Below are positions 21,966-33,835 of a stretch of DNA of 64,000 bases, one piece after another. The notes under the pieces were generated by a model, which was given only the letters and a program-made list of their open reading frames with translations, searched no databases and was not told the origin of the DNA. This stretch comes from Tipula vernalis (lineage: Eukaryota > Arthropoda > Insecta > Diptera > Tipulidae). A program made the translations under genes and the position numbers. Position 1 is the stretch's first letter. Each line of letters opens with the position of its first letter. The stretch spans positions 183,746,015-183,810,014 of the forward strand of contig OY282558.1 of the NCBI GenBank assembly GCA_958295665.1. The letters run 5' to 3'.

Positions 21966-23535
21966 TACGAATTTGTTCGAATGCCGTTTGGTCTAAAGAA
22001 TGCCCCGTCCACCTTTCAACGGGTCATGGACAATGTTTTGCAAGACCTACAAGGCAAAATTTGCCTGTGTTATATGGATGATATAATCATCTTTTCAACA
22101 TCACTCCAAGAACATCGAGAAAGTCTTGTAAAAGGATTTACAAAGCTCAGAGAAGCTAATCTTAAAATCCAAACCGATAAATCCGAATTCCTCCATAAGG
22201 AGATCTCATTTTTAGGACATTTAGTAACAAGTGAAGGAGTTAAACCTAACCTAGATAAAATAAGAGCAGTAAAAAATTCCCCTTTACCCCGTACAAAAAA
22301 ACAAATTAAATTCTTTTTAGGGTTGTTGGGTTACTACAGGAAATTTATTAAGGATTTCGCCAAAATTACAAAACCGCTGACTGAATGTTTGAGGAAAACA
22401 AACAAAATAACTCATTCTAAATACATCGAATGTTTTGAAACATGTAAGAATTTATTGTGCAACGATCCCATACTACAATATCCAGACTTTTCTAAACCTT
22501 TTAATTTGACAAGAGATGCTAGTAACTTTGTTCTAGGAGAATACGGCAGGACCAATAGGATCCGATAAACCAATTTGCTACGCCAGTAGAACCCTAACTC
22601 AAACAGAAACAAACTACAGCACCATAGAAAAGGAATTTCTAGCCATTGTATGGGCTACTAAATACTTCCGACCGTATTTGTATGGAAGAAAATTCAAAAT
22701 CATAACGGATCACAAACCATTGACATGGTTAATGTCACTAAAAGAACCAAATTCGAAGTTAATCCGTTGGAGATTAAAACTCGAAGAATTCGATTACGAA
22801 ATTGTCTATAAAAAAGGTGTTCAAAATACAAATGCAGATGCATTGTCACGAATAGAAATACATTTAAATGAAACCGATAATTCCACGCAGGAGAACAGTA
22901 ACGATGAAACAATATCATCAATGAGTTCAACCGAAGAAAATTCAACCAGAGGACTTCCGATATCAAGTAGACCTCTAAATGAATTTACACACCAACTAGT
23001 TTTAGAAAGAAATGATAATTTAAACTCAGATATAAAATTAAAAATATTATTTACAAATAAAAGAAGATACACAATAAAAAAGAATAATCTAGATAACGAG
23101 GACGTTATAACGGATATTATAAAAAATTATACCTTACCAAAAAAAGTAACAGGTATCTTTACTGATGATGAAACATTTAAGGTAGTTGAATTAGTATATA
23201 ATAAATTTTTTAATAACGGTATTTTTAAATTAGTTAGATGTATGATATTATTAGAAGATGAAAGCAATAGAGAAAAACAAGAAACCATTATTCGAGATTA
23301 CCATAATAGATCAAATCATCGAGGAATAAACGAAACATGGTTACATTTGAAACGACAATATTATTTTCCCAAAATGAAAACTCTGATAACAAAGATCATT
23401 AATAATTGCGATATTTGTGCTAGATTTAAATATGAAAGGAACACAAAACCTATAAAATTCGAACTAACAGAAACTCCAGCTAAACCTCTGGAAATTTTAC
23501 ACATATTTACTCGGTACATAACGAAACCTTCCTAA
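21966..23535 (+). pseudogene. pol: Gypsy pol: reverse transcriptase, RNase H, integrase zinc finger
   Basis: Continues the reverse transcriptase in frame after the CACTA insertion. YMDD is at 22071-22082, followed by the thumb (FLGLLGYYRKFIKDF). The frame breaks near 22540 at the start of RNase H (DASNFVLG), where bases are missing, and resumes in another frame with TLTQTETNYSTIEKEFLAIV and ITDHKPLTWL. The Ty3/gypsy integrase zinc finger His-His-Cys-Cys follows (YHN, NHRG and CDIC at about 23300-23420). A second frameshift near 23510 interrupts the first part of the integrase core. No functional enzyme is possible from this copy. Confidence 0.9.
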
Positions 23536-24287
23536 CCATAATTGATAAATTTAGTAAATTTTCCAGTGCTTATTTACTAGACGGTAGAAATAGTATAAAT
23601 ATTATAAAATCACTAAAACATTTCTTTTCACACCATGGAATCCCCAAAAAACTAATTGTAGACAATGGGGCCGAATTCGTTTCTGTAATTTTCCAAGATT
23701 TCGTTAAATTATATAACATTCAATTACATTGCACCTCAGCCAAAAATTCAACCGGAAATTCTCCCGTAGAGAGATTTCACTCTACAATAACTGAAATCAT
23801 TAGAATAATCTATAATCAGAATAAAACTAAATCGATAGGAGAAATAATAGCATATAATAATTCCATACACTCTACGACTAAGTTGACTCCCTTTGAACTA
23901 ATATCAGGTCATATTAACGAACTTAATCCAATAACTACACCAACCAATGTATTAAGTGGACAAGATTATCTTCAAAATTACGAAAACCTAACCAAACTTG
24001 TTCATGATAGGAATTTGGAAACGAAACAGAAAATAATAAACAAATTAGTTAAAACCCGTGTAGATCCCCCAGACTTTAAATCCGACGAACAGATTTACGA
24101 ATTAGAAAATAAAAGAAATAAGTTAGCCCCTAGATTCATGACACATAAGGTAGTAAAGAATAACAAAATTACATTAATTACAAATAGACGTAAGGTTCAC
24201 AAACAGAAAATTAAGGGAAAGAGAAAATTTCAAAACAATTTATTAAGTAAAAACAACAACTCAAACGAGCCTAACTCCAGTGAGTAG
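23510..24287 (+). pseudogene. pol: Gypsy pol: integrase core and C-terminus
   Basis: The integrase core resumes after the frameshift: TIIDKFSKFSSAYLL, the second catalytic Asp in LIVDNGAEF (near 23658) and the Glu in SPVERFHS (near 23765). The basic C-terminal region runs to a TAG at 24285-24287. The first catalytic Asp falls next to the frameshift. The frame is otherwise open, so inactivation of pol was probably recent relative to the nested insertions. Confidence 0.9.
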
Positions 24288-25069
24288 GTGAAAATTTCCC
24301 CAATATTAATATTGAGGAAGTGTGATAAGTCGTATTTTCAGCCTCAATAATAATACATAAACGTAATTTCAGGTTCATCCTCTTCAAAATAACGCAAGGA
24401 CCGAAAATAGAGATACATGACTTGACAAATAACAGAGGACTGTTACCATTAAAATTAGGCGATGCCAAAGTCATCGAAATAGAGATGTGCGGGTAGTAAC
24501 TATTCGTTATTTAATACTGGTTACTTTTAACTATCCGAAGTAACGATTCCTTCGGTTAAAAAATATTCGTTACTTTATACCTACTAAAATGAAAACAAAA
24601 AACAAAAAAAAAATTAGTTCGCTTCATTGAGTTGAATCCAACGTATATGTTTAGACTGATATATATTTCCTGTAGAATAAACAGTAAAAGTTGTCGTTGA
24701 AAGCAGAGCGATCCTAAAAATAGAAGAAAAAATGGTTACACAAAGAAATCGGTCTTAAATCAAAATACTTATCTAATCAACCTTATTGAAGATCGACGTA
24801 TCCATGAAATAACATAAGATACCTGGAAAAAAGGCAATTTCAGTAAATAATTAGTTGTAGTTTTTTTTTTTTTTTTTTTTTTTTAGTTTCGTTTACTTTG
24901 GTCGGAATAACACTATCCACATGACCTATCGATGTGTCAAAATGACTTTGTTTTATGTTAATACATGTGTACTCTTTATAACAGTTATGATTATGACAGT
25001 TTTATATTATTTTATATGCTGAATCTATTATTAATATGTTATATTATGTTGTTTTTTGTTATTTTTATT

Positions 25070-28000
25070 TTATAGATTGTAATCTATTTCTTTTAGATAA
25101 TCACATATTGCTTTATAGTTTATTAGATTTTCTTGTTTTAGTATATCTATTAATTTATTATTTTGTATTATTGGATATTTTTGTCTTATATTATTATATT
25201 TTTTGCATTTTTCTATTATGTGTTCGTTGTCTTCTATTATGTTGCATGTGTCACATAAGTTGTTTTCTTCTACTCCCATTAAGTGTTTAAATTTTTTATT
25301 TTTTCCATGTCCCGTTCTTAGTCTATTTATTTGCCTGATATTACAAGATTTCATCTGGGCGTTGAAATACCACGGTCTTCTTGGTGGGTTGTTATTTATT
25401 TGTTTGTTGTATTTTCCTACCTCTGTTGTCCAGTTGTTATATTTTATAATCCACTCTTGCCATATTGTATCTTCTATTATTTTATGTGAATCCTCTATAG
25501 TTATTAAATTGTCTATGTTTTCATGTGGTTGTCCTATAATTGCCTCTTTCGCTAACTTGTCTGCTTTTTCATTTCCCAAGATTCCTGAGTGACTCGGTAT
25601 CCATTGTATTATTATTGTTATATTTTCATTTTCAATTGCAGTATCTATGATCTGCTTTTCGTAGTATTTAAATTTTTTATCTTTCATGACTTTATTTAAT
25701 GAAGAACAGCTGCTTTTTGAATCCGTGAATATAATTATCTTCGTAAATCCATACCTTATAGCTTTCTCTATTGTTATTTTAATTGCTAAAGTTTCCGTTG
25801 TTTTGATTGTTGCTTTGTTATTTAGTTTTACTTTTAGTTCCACATTTGAATTTTTAAAATATATCCCTATTCCGGCTTTGCTTTGTATTACTGATCCATC
25901 TGTGTAAATTTGTTGATATTCTTGGTATTTGTTGAGTATCTCTACGTATAGTGACATTATTTCGATTTTATTCATCGTTAATTTACCACTATATCTTTTC
26001 ATTTCTTCATGTATTGTTAGGTTTATTGTTGGTTCTATTGTCTTGTTTTCCGGTTGGGTTATTTTTGATAGAAAATTGTAATCTCTGTATAGTTTTGATA
26101 GTTTTCCCATTGTTTCGTTATTTTTGATCTTATTTCCTATGTAGCTGTTTTTATTTATCTGTTTTGCTATATATTTGATTGATGTTATTTTACTGTCTAA
26201 TTCTGGTGGAAGCGTTGCTGTTTCTGCTAGTAGAGTTGGTATTGGTGTAGTTCTTAACATTCCAGTACAAATCCTTAGGTTTTTATTAATTATCTGCTGT
26301 TTTATTCCTGTGCTGTTTTTAATGTTCATTGGCGTGATTGTATCTGCAAATTTTGTTCTTGTTTGTATTATTGCTTTATAAACATTCATTAGCGTGTATG
26401 GGTGGGCTCCTCCATTTCTATGTGTTATAGATTTCAATAGATTTGTCGCATTTTCAATTTCATTTCTCAGATTTTTATAATGTGGTAGTAGAGATAATTT
26501 ACTATTGAAAGTTACTCCTAGGAGTTTTATTACTTTCTCTTCTTTTAGAGCAATATTGTTAATTTTTATTGCCAGTTCTGTTGGTTTATTTTTGTATAGC
26601 CTCATATAGCTGCTTTTTCCCGGGTTTATTTTTAGTTTTAATTTATTTAGTTCCTCATTTAATTTCTTTAATATTGCATTGCTTGTAGTTATTGCTGCTA
26701 TTTCACTTTTTTCTTTCACTAATATTGCGATATCATCGGCAAATTGATATATTGATACTTTATGGTTTTGTAAGTTATGTAGTTCTTTTGTATATATGTT
26801 AAACAAAGATGGGCTTAGACAGCTGCCTTGCGGTATTCCGTTGTTTGTTATCTGTTTGAGCGTATTTGTTCCATTTTCATATATTACTGTTCTATTTGTT
26901 AGGAATTGGTATATCCAGTTTATTAGATGTTTTGGTGTCTCGATTTCTTTCAGTTTTTTTATTAGGATGGTTTTTTCCACATTATCAAATGCTTTTGATA
27001 TATCCGTCGTTATTAATATTTGCACTTTATGTTTTGATTTCTCAGCTGTTATTTCACTAAATAAGTTGACAAAGTAGTCCATTATATTGAGTCCTTTTCT
27101 GAATCCATATGAATTTGAAGGTAGTATTTTTTTGGCAATTATGTGTTCGTTTAACTCCTCTAATATAGTTTTATTGAAGATTTTGGAAATTGTGTTTTGG
27201 AGGCAAATCGGCCTATAGCTTTCCGTATCGTTTTCATCTTTATTTGATTTTTTAATTGGTGTTATTTTTGTTATTTTCCATTTTTCAGGGTACTGTTGGT
27301 TTGTATATATATTGTTTAAATAATTTACAAGTGCTTTTATTATATGAGGATTATATTCTATTATGATTTTTAATGTGTTATAAGAAATTTTATTTTCTCC
27401 GGGTACTGTATTTTGTTTTTTATTTATTATATCCATTACTGTTTTATCGTTGAAGTTGGTATTGTTAATATTTGTTATCTCCATTGGTAATATTATCTCC
27501 TCTATGGTTTCTGGGAAATTTTCATTTAGAAATTTTTTTGCCATGTCGTAGTCCTCCAATAAGTTGAAGGTATTGCTTCTTTTATTTTTTAATTTATTTA
27601 TTTTATCCCACAGTTGTTTAGTGTTTAGACTCAGATTTATGTTGTTGACAAATATTTCCCATGATTTTCGTTTTGCTTTCTTTATCTCTCTTTTGAGTAT
27701 CGCTATCGCTCTCAACAGTTCCGTGGCCGTGTATAATGTTTTGTATCTATTATAGCATTTTTGTTTTTTATATTTTATGCTCCAAAGTCGTTGAAGTTGA
27801 TCATTCCACCATGGTTTCGGATTATTTTTATTATTAGCTGTTATTGTTTTTGTGTTTTGTGTTATTGTGTCTTCTATTATTGTTTCAATATTATTTTGGT
27901 TAGTGCATTCTCCAAAGTTTATGTTTGTTATTTCCCGTATTGTTTGTTTCCAGTCCACTATCTCTTTTCTTGTATATTTATTTATGTTCATATTGATTAT

Positions 28001-28658
28001 TATGGGTAGATGATCTGATCCTAAGTTTTCATCTAAGCAGTCCCACGTTAATTTGTTGAAGATGTCCTGTGTACATACGGTGATATCTAATGTTGATGTT
28101 GTATGATTTCTCAGGTCTTGTCTTGTTGGTTTTCCCGTGTTGAGTAGTTGTAGATTGGTATTTTGGATTAATTCCGCTATTTTTTCCTGTAGCATCTTCT
28201 TTTGTTGTATTTCCCCACATACTGCAGTGTGCATTTATGTCTCCGGCTATTATTGTGTGGGAGTCATTTTCGGCTTTCTCTAATATTTCCTTAAATTCTT
28301 TTATTTGTGTGTTAGCTATTCCATTTGGTGGGTTATAGAATGCTATTATATTTATATTGGTATTTATATATTTGATTTTTATTTGTATTGCCTCTATGTG
28401 ATTCAAATTTATGTTTATGTTCATTAGCTTTATTCCTATTCTTTTGTGTATATAGAATCCTACTCCTCCATATCCATCCTGTCTATTTTTTATTATTAAT
28501 TTATAATTGGCTATATTTGGTTGATTTCCTTGGTGTGTCCAGGTTTCACTTAAGATGGCTATGTCTATATTCTGTGCGTTCATGAATGTTTGTAGTAGGT
28601 TTAAATTACTCCTGAGACTTCTAATGTTTATTTGTATCATTTTGAGGCTGCTTTCCAT
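25070..28658 (-). pseudogene. LINE ORF2: endonuclease, reverse transcriptase, RNase H
   Basis: Starts at ATG 28658, two bases after the ORF1 stop. The N-terminal apurinic-type endonuclease shows 'GYGGVGFYIHKR' and 'AGDINAHCSMWG'; a single frameshift near 28190 moves the rest into the frame beginning at 28234. There follow 'SDHLPIII', the reverse transcriptase blocks 'YRPICLQNTISKIF', 'GIPQGSCLSPSLFNIY' and the catalytic FADD (26743-26732). RNase H has 'IYTDGSVIQ', 'FTDSKSS' and 'PSHSGILGNEKAD'. The C-terminus has a Cys/His knuckle (CDTC...HIIEKC). An RNase H after the reverse transcriptase is typical of the I clade. Apart from the one frameshift it is complete. Confidence 0.92.
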
Positions 28659-28660
28659 AT

Positions 28661-30004
28661 TTATTTTATTTTCAGGTTTTGGACCAGATCTTTTAGATCT
28701 ATTGTTAATAAATCTGGTACTGTGTAATTCTTGTTGCTGATTTGTATGAACTGGTTTAGTGCGATTTTTAGTTGATCAATATTTTCTCGTTGTTCTTTAA
28801 TTATTTGTTCATTTCTGTTTGCTCTCATTATCCATGCATTTGGTGTTGTTTCGTTATTTTTATTAATACTAGGATAATTTTGGGCATCTAGATGTTTATT
28901 GTAATCTTTTTGTTTTGGGTATAACGTTTCCACGGCTTCTTTGTATGTTGTTTTATTTTTTATGATATATCTTTTTATACGTGTTTGTTTCTTTTTTTCT
29001 GGACATTGCTTTGAGTTAGTAAAGTGTTGTACTCCTTCACAGAATTTACATTATGGATTTTCCTGACATACATGTGTTTCGTTTATTATTGTTGGTTTAG
29101 CACATTTAGCACATCTCTTTATTATTGAACGACAAAATTTTTTTATATGTCCATAGCTGAGGCAAGCTGAGCAGAATCTTATTCTTGGCATAAAAATATC
29201 TGTTTTTACTTTTATATCGTAGAATGACAGATGTTCTGGTAGTTGGCTTGCTCTTAATTCCACTTTTAGTATATTGGTGTCTTTTAGCGTTTTATTTATT
29301 CTGTCCCATGTTTGTATTACCTCTCTATTTGTTATCGGGTATTCACTTTTTAAATTTTCTTCAATTTCTTTTAGTATGAAATCCCCCACTATTCCTTTTA
29401 CTACTCCCTCCACATGTGTATAGGTTTTGGGTATATAGCATCTATAACCTTTTTCCAATAGGATTTTGTTGATCGGATCGTCTTTTCTTACACACTGATT
29501 TGCTTTATCATAGGAGTCAAATTCTATTCTTGCGATCTTTTTACTTACTTCTATGATATTTTTAACTTTTACATTATTTTCTTTAAAAATTTTTGATATA
29601 ATTATTGATATCATATTTTTTGGTATTTTGGTATCTATTAACACATAGAATGGTCCTTTATCCTTGGCTATATATTTGTTTTCCACCATATTTTTATTTT
29701 GTTTATTTTCTTCCTCACTTTTTGAGTCCTCCATTTTGTTGTCCATATTTTGTTCATTAATCTTGTTCCTATCGTTTGATTTCTTTTCATTATGTTTTGC
29801 CATTTTTGTTTCTCTCTCACTATCACTATTTTTATTATTTATTTTCCTTTTTTTGTTTGTTTCATGTTCTTCATATCCGTAGAATTCGTCATCTGATATT
29901 TTATGTTCGTCTTTTATATTGTTTGGTCGGCTTGGGTTGCCGCCATTTTGGTTTCCCTTATCAATTCCTATTTTATATTTTTTAATAATTTTTTCTTTCA
30001 ACAC
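28661..30004 (-). pseudogene. LINE ORF1, gag-like zinc-knuckle protein, one stop
   Basis: One frame of about 448 codons, interrupted by a single in-frame TAA at 29053-29051. The N-terminus is highly charged (Lys/Glu/Asn-rich). Zinc knuckles follow at about 29175-29060 (CSACLSYGHIKKFC, CAKC...H..C), with another Cys pair (CKFC) just after the stop codon. The tail has a coiled stretch (QIIKEQRENIDQLKIALNQF). Upstream of 30004 lies an out-of-frame Ser/Glu coding-like stretch (GAAAGT repeats at about 30060-30105), suggesting the original start was further upstream. The protein would bind LINE RNA. The stop at 28661 and the ORF2 start at 28658 suggest reinitiation. Confidence 0.85.
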
Positions 30005-32339
30005 ACTTTTTGAAATGTTTTTTATTTTTATTGTTTTTTTCTCTATATTTTTTCCCCACTTTCACTTACACCCCTACTTTCACTTTCACTACCACTTTCA
30101 CTTCTATAAAATCTCCTTTTTTTTCTTTGTACGTGTTGACACTTACAAGATCACAAGGCGACTGTAGTTGTAGTTATTGAATAATGTAAAATTACTTACC
30201 TTAATTCATAGTTGATGTAAATATTATTAAAAATTTGACATTACTGCTTAATGTCAAATTTAATCATAGTAGATTTCATTATGAGAAATTACTTTATACC
30301 ATTTGTAAAGACGAGTTGCAAGATGAAAATTAGTGACTTGACGAATACTTCACACGTAATAACGCATATGACTGGTGCGCCGGTTTAAAAAATAAATAAT
30401 AGTTTTCATGTTGAAAGTCTGCCTGGTTTGAGTATTCGTGTAGTGAAGATAAAAATAACAAATGTTGAAAAATTAATAAAAATTAGAAATAAGAACAAAG
30501 GGGTGTTAATTTTACTACTGTTTCTTAAGCGAGCAAATAAGTGCAAAACAAAATTTAAATTAATTGAATCCGTGCAAATAAAATTGGAGTTACTTTGTAG
30601 CAGGCAAGTCATTAACATACGGCGCTACAATTTTGAGCTTGGTCGAACAGCTCAATAAATTTCAGTATATAATCTAGTTTTGTCTTTTTTTCTGCTTACG
30701 TTTGTGTTTTTACATACAAACAATGAAAAAACATTTTTTTGTTTATAGTAGTGATTACTTTGTAACGAATAAAAAGTAACTAGTATTACGTCAAAAGTAA
30801 CGAGTACCCGTGATTACCTAAAAGTAACGAAACTGCACATCTCTACATCGAAACTTATTCAAAATTGGTACATATAATAAATATAACTGACTACGAATTG
30901 AACATACAACTAATACAACGAAATATTGAAAGTATATGCAATAGAACTGAAAACAGAATACAATACAAGCAAAAGATAGTCATGCTAAAACGAAAATACA
31001 ACATACTATTAAATAATTTGAATTTAATTAAACCAAAATATAGACTCAAACGTGGACTCATTAACGGACTAGGCTCTGTAGTTAAAACGATAACTGGAAA
31101 CATGGACCACGACGATTACGTTGAGATCAACAAAAACACAGATATTCTTAAATCAAACCAGTATAATTTAGAACATCAGGTAAACAACCAAATAATAATT
31201 AATGAACATATGATACAAAGGTTTAATAACATTTCGGAACATATTAACAACCAACAAAATACTTTAGAAGACCATATAAATAGATTTCAAAACGAAATAG
31301 TAGATAAACTAAACCACGTAGAACATATGTTAAAAGTCAATCAATACTTTGATCTATTATTCTTTGACATTCAAATGCTGAATAATCATTTGGAAGACAT
31401 TTTAGAATTCGTAACTTTAGCCAAATTAAAAATAATTTCAAAACACATCCTACACCCACAAGAAATAGAATATATCCATGAAAAGCTCAAACAACAAAAC
31501 ATTAATGTTAAAGTCGACGGACGAGAATGTATACGAGTTTTTAGAATTAAGCGCATATTTTAACCAATCTAATATAATCTTCATTGTCCAAATACCTACC
31601 TTTTATCCCGAATCATTCGTATTCTATAAATTGAAACAATTACCAATCAATAATACTTACACCCTAGAATTGAAATCCCAATTCCTTTTACTCAATAAAT
31701 ATTTTTATCAATATGTCGACAAACCATGCATGAAAATTGAGCAAACAAGATATTGCTTCAAAACAAAGTTATTGAAAAACACACCGGAGGGATGCATAGC
31801 AAACTTGATCAACAATAAACCAGCATATTGCAGTATGATTGAGGAGACAATTGAAGATACCGTTGAACCAATCGAACAAAACTATTCCTTCCAACAGAAA
31901 TCATGTTGGAAACCACATGTAACAAGGACGCACAAAATAAAGAACTGAAGGGAATGGCGTTAATATACTTCGAAAACTGTACAATAAAGATAAACAACAT
32001 TCAATATTCCAGTAAATATGCAACATTCTGGGATTCTGTACAAATAATGTCAACATTATACAACGAAATTAATACATCGATAACAACGAAAAATTTAACA
32101 TTGGAAAAGTTAAATTTATGGACAACAAATAACACAGAAGCCATTAACATAATAAACTTAAGAAATAATAATAACCATATTTCCATTATAGGAGCATTAT
32201 GCGTTACAATCTCAATTGCAGTAGGAATCATCATCATGATACGACTGATGCAAAAGACAGAAATAATGGAACCAGGTCCAGATTCTCCAGCCAACTTACC
32301 ACAGCCAATTCAGCTCAGTTGGCCTTCGCTTCATTCTTA

Positions 32340-32350
32340 GGGGGAAGGAG
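32340..32350 (+). promoter_or_regulatory. Polypurine tract
   Basis: GGGGGAAGGAG directly follows the env stop codon and precedes AGTTATGACATCC. In gypsy elements this primes plus-strand DNA synthesis and marks the start of the 3' LTR. Confidence 0.75.
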
Positions 32351-32600
32351 TTATGACATCCCGGATGTCCAACAACAACAACCCAAGCAACATATTCATA
32401 GGTCATTAGCATAGACATTATTTTTTTTATTTTAAAATCATATTTCCATTATACATGGAAATTCTAAATAGTTTATATTCTTTATTTAGAAAAATTATAT
32501 TTCATAAAATTGTATAAATGTTTTTATTAAGAATCTATTCATATTTCAAATTATATTTTCACACAATAAATTGTGTTAACGTATAAAAGAGGCTCTGACT
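32349..32600 (+). repeat. Gypsy 3' LTR (end uncertain)
   Basis: Begins AGTTATGACATCC after the polypurine tract; errantivirus LTRs typically start AGTTA. A TATA-like GTATAAAAG is at 32581-32589. No second LTR is present in the window to fix the end, and Helitron-like coding sequence begins at about 32604, so the LTR may be truncated there. Confidence 0.55.
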
Positions 32601-32603
32601 GTA

Positions 32604-33420
32604 ATGTTTGCAAACCACAAAGCCGTTGTTCTAATTGGCGCCTCTGTATCTCTAGGAGTCATGAATTATAATAATAAATACTATTTCACCGACTCTCATG
32701 CATGTGACCCTAAAGGTACAAGCGCATCTGATACCCACGGCAAAGCGTTTGTTTTTGAATGTGATTCCCTAGATGAAGTTGCTCAAGTTTGCAAACGCGC
32801 CACTAATTCGGGTAACGTACATATCCTTAATTACATATGTAGATGTTCATATAATTAATAATACTACACCTACACAACATAATTCGACATCGCATCAATC
32901 GCTTCAAGTTAGAAACAGAAATTAATCATAAACAAACTACACAGCAACATCGAAGATTACCAGTACCACCAACATTTCTAACTCAATCTGTAAATCATGT
33001 AAATATGACATATCAAATTACTCAGACTCTTCCCATACACACTTCAGTAATGGCTCTAATCGACACCAACCAAACTATAGAAGAACAAGTGTTAGATGTA
33101 TCAAATAATGTTAACAAAATTATTAGGAAAAAAACAGCAGATAACATTGCCAATGGCTCTCATGAACGGAAAGCAGGATAATTCGCAAGGTTCCGCCTGC
33201 TGCCTTACGGGGTGAATGGATTAAACCAACCATATCAAAATTTCACCTCTTTATTATTTCGAATATAGAATTCTAGGAAACGATACTAGGTTTCAGCGAA
33301 ACGAGTACCTGTTTTAGGCTCTATCAATGTTTGAGTACCATAGAGTTAAAGCAACAATATCCGCTTGCTCTAAAAAAGTCGAAGGTTGTAACGATTTCCC
33401 TAAATGTGAGCGTTGGTTTT
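32604..33420 (+). pseudogene. Helitron protein fragment (OTU-like and Helitron_like_N remnants)
   Basis: 32604-32858 reads as part of an OTU/cysteine-protease-like domain that often accompanies Helitron proteins (GASVSLGVMNYNNKYYFTDSH, ACDPKG, AFVFECDSLDEVAQ). After a non-homologous or decayed stretch, 33170-33400 contains pieces typical of the Helitron N-terminal domain: LLPYGVNGL, then out of frame GNDTRFQRNEYLF and LSMFEYHRVKATISACSKK. Frames change several times. No Rep or helicase motifs are present. Family calls rest on remembered sequence patterns. Confidence 0.6.
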
Positions 33421-33835
33421 TTTTTCTCTGTGTAATGTTTCAAGAATTAATTTTGACCTACCGCATATATGTATGTAGGTATAAACAATTATTTTTTCAA
33501 ACTTACCTACATTGTACTTGATTACACGGACAAGAATTGATTTGTGCTTACGGGATATGGACGATTTGGTGTTGGTGACATGGTTGGAAAAGAGGAAAAA
33601 ATTGGTGATTACAGTAGTTAATTTTGGATTGGAAGATGAAGAACATCAAGGAATAAATAAAAAAAAAAATTTGTAAAACCAAAATAAATATTTATAATTT
33701 CTAAAATAATTTTATATAAATCTATTGTAATATGAACTGATCAAAAAAAAAAAATGTTGTTAAAAGAATAAGTGTAAAGTTTTGTGAATAAAATGAATTG
33801 AATCGTTGTAATAAGGAACACTACATTATATATAG

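Larger units (their letters stand above)
24863..30164 (-). mobile_element. I-clade LINE, nearly full length
   Basis: Minus-strand non-LTR retrotransposon with ORF1 (gag-like) and ORF2 (endonuclease, reverse transcriptase, RNase H). Its poly(A) tail reads as a T-run at 24861-24884. The sequence TAGTTGTAGTT occurs at both borders (about 24852-24862 and 30165-30175), a fitting target duplication. Only one stop in ORF1 and one frameshift in ORF2 were found, so it is young compared with the other LINE at 42.6-46.8 kb. Confidence 0.88.
24480..30845. mobile_element. hAT-type MITE hosting a LINE
   Basis: Ends TAGAGATGTGC (24480) and GCACATCTCTA (30845) are perfect 11-bp inverted repeats, flanked by the 8-bp duplication CATCGAAA at 24472-24479 and 30846-30853. 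Both features are diagnostic of hAT. Without the LINE (24863-30164) the element is about 1.06 kb, non-coding, with repeated GTAACGA/TCGTTAC motifs near both ends, typical of subterminal transposase-binding repeats. Confidence 0.92.
24373..32340 (+). pseudogene. env: Errantivirus env, split by hAT element and frameshifted
   Basis: The N-terminal part is about 24373-24479, after a splice-acceptor-like TTTCAG (24367-24372). It continues after the hAT insertion at 30854. The reading frame matches across the 8-bp target duplication. A furin-type site R-x-K-R is at 31052-31063, followed by a Gly-rich fusion-peptide-like stretch. A heptad-like coiled region follows (about 31100-31340). Frameshifts lie near 31540 and 31920. 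A hydrophobic membrane anchor is at about 32174-32246 and the stop at 32338-32340. The layout is that of baculovirus F-protein-like envelope proteins of insect errantiviruses. The frameshifts and insertion make it non-functional. Confidence 0.85.

Noticed and set aside
25036..30167. Many plus-strand hydrophobic open frames of 60-130 codons opposite the LINE
   Set aside because: They are antisense shadows of AT-rich Lys/Asn/Ile-rich LINE coding sequence and look membrane-like only for that reason.
32633..32640. TGGCGCC after the gypsy 3' LTR, resembling a primer-binding site
   Set aside because: No leader or gag follows, and the bases lie within the OTU-like reading frame of the Helitron fragment.
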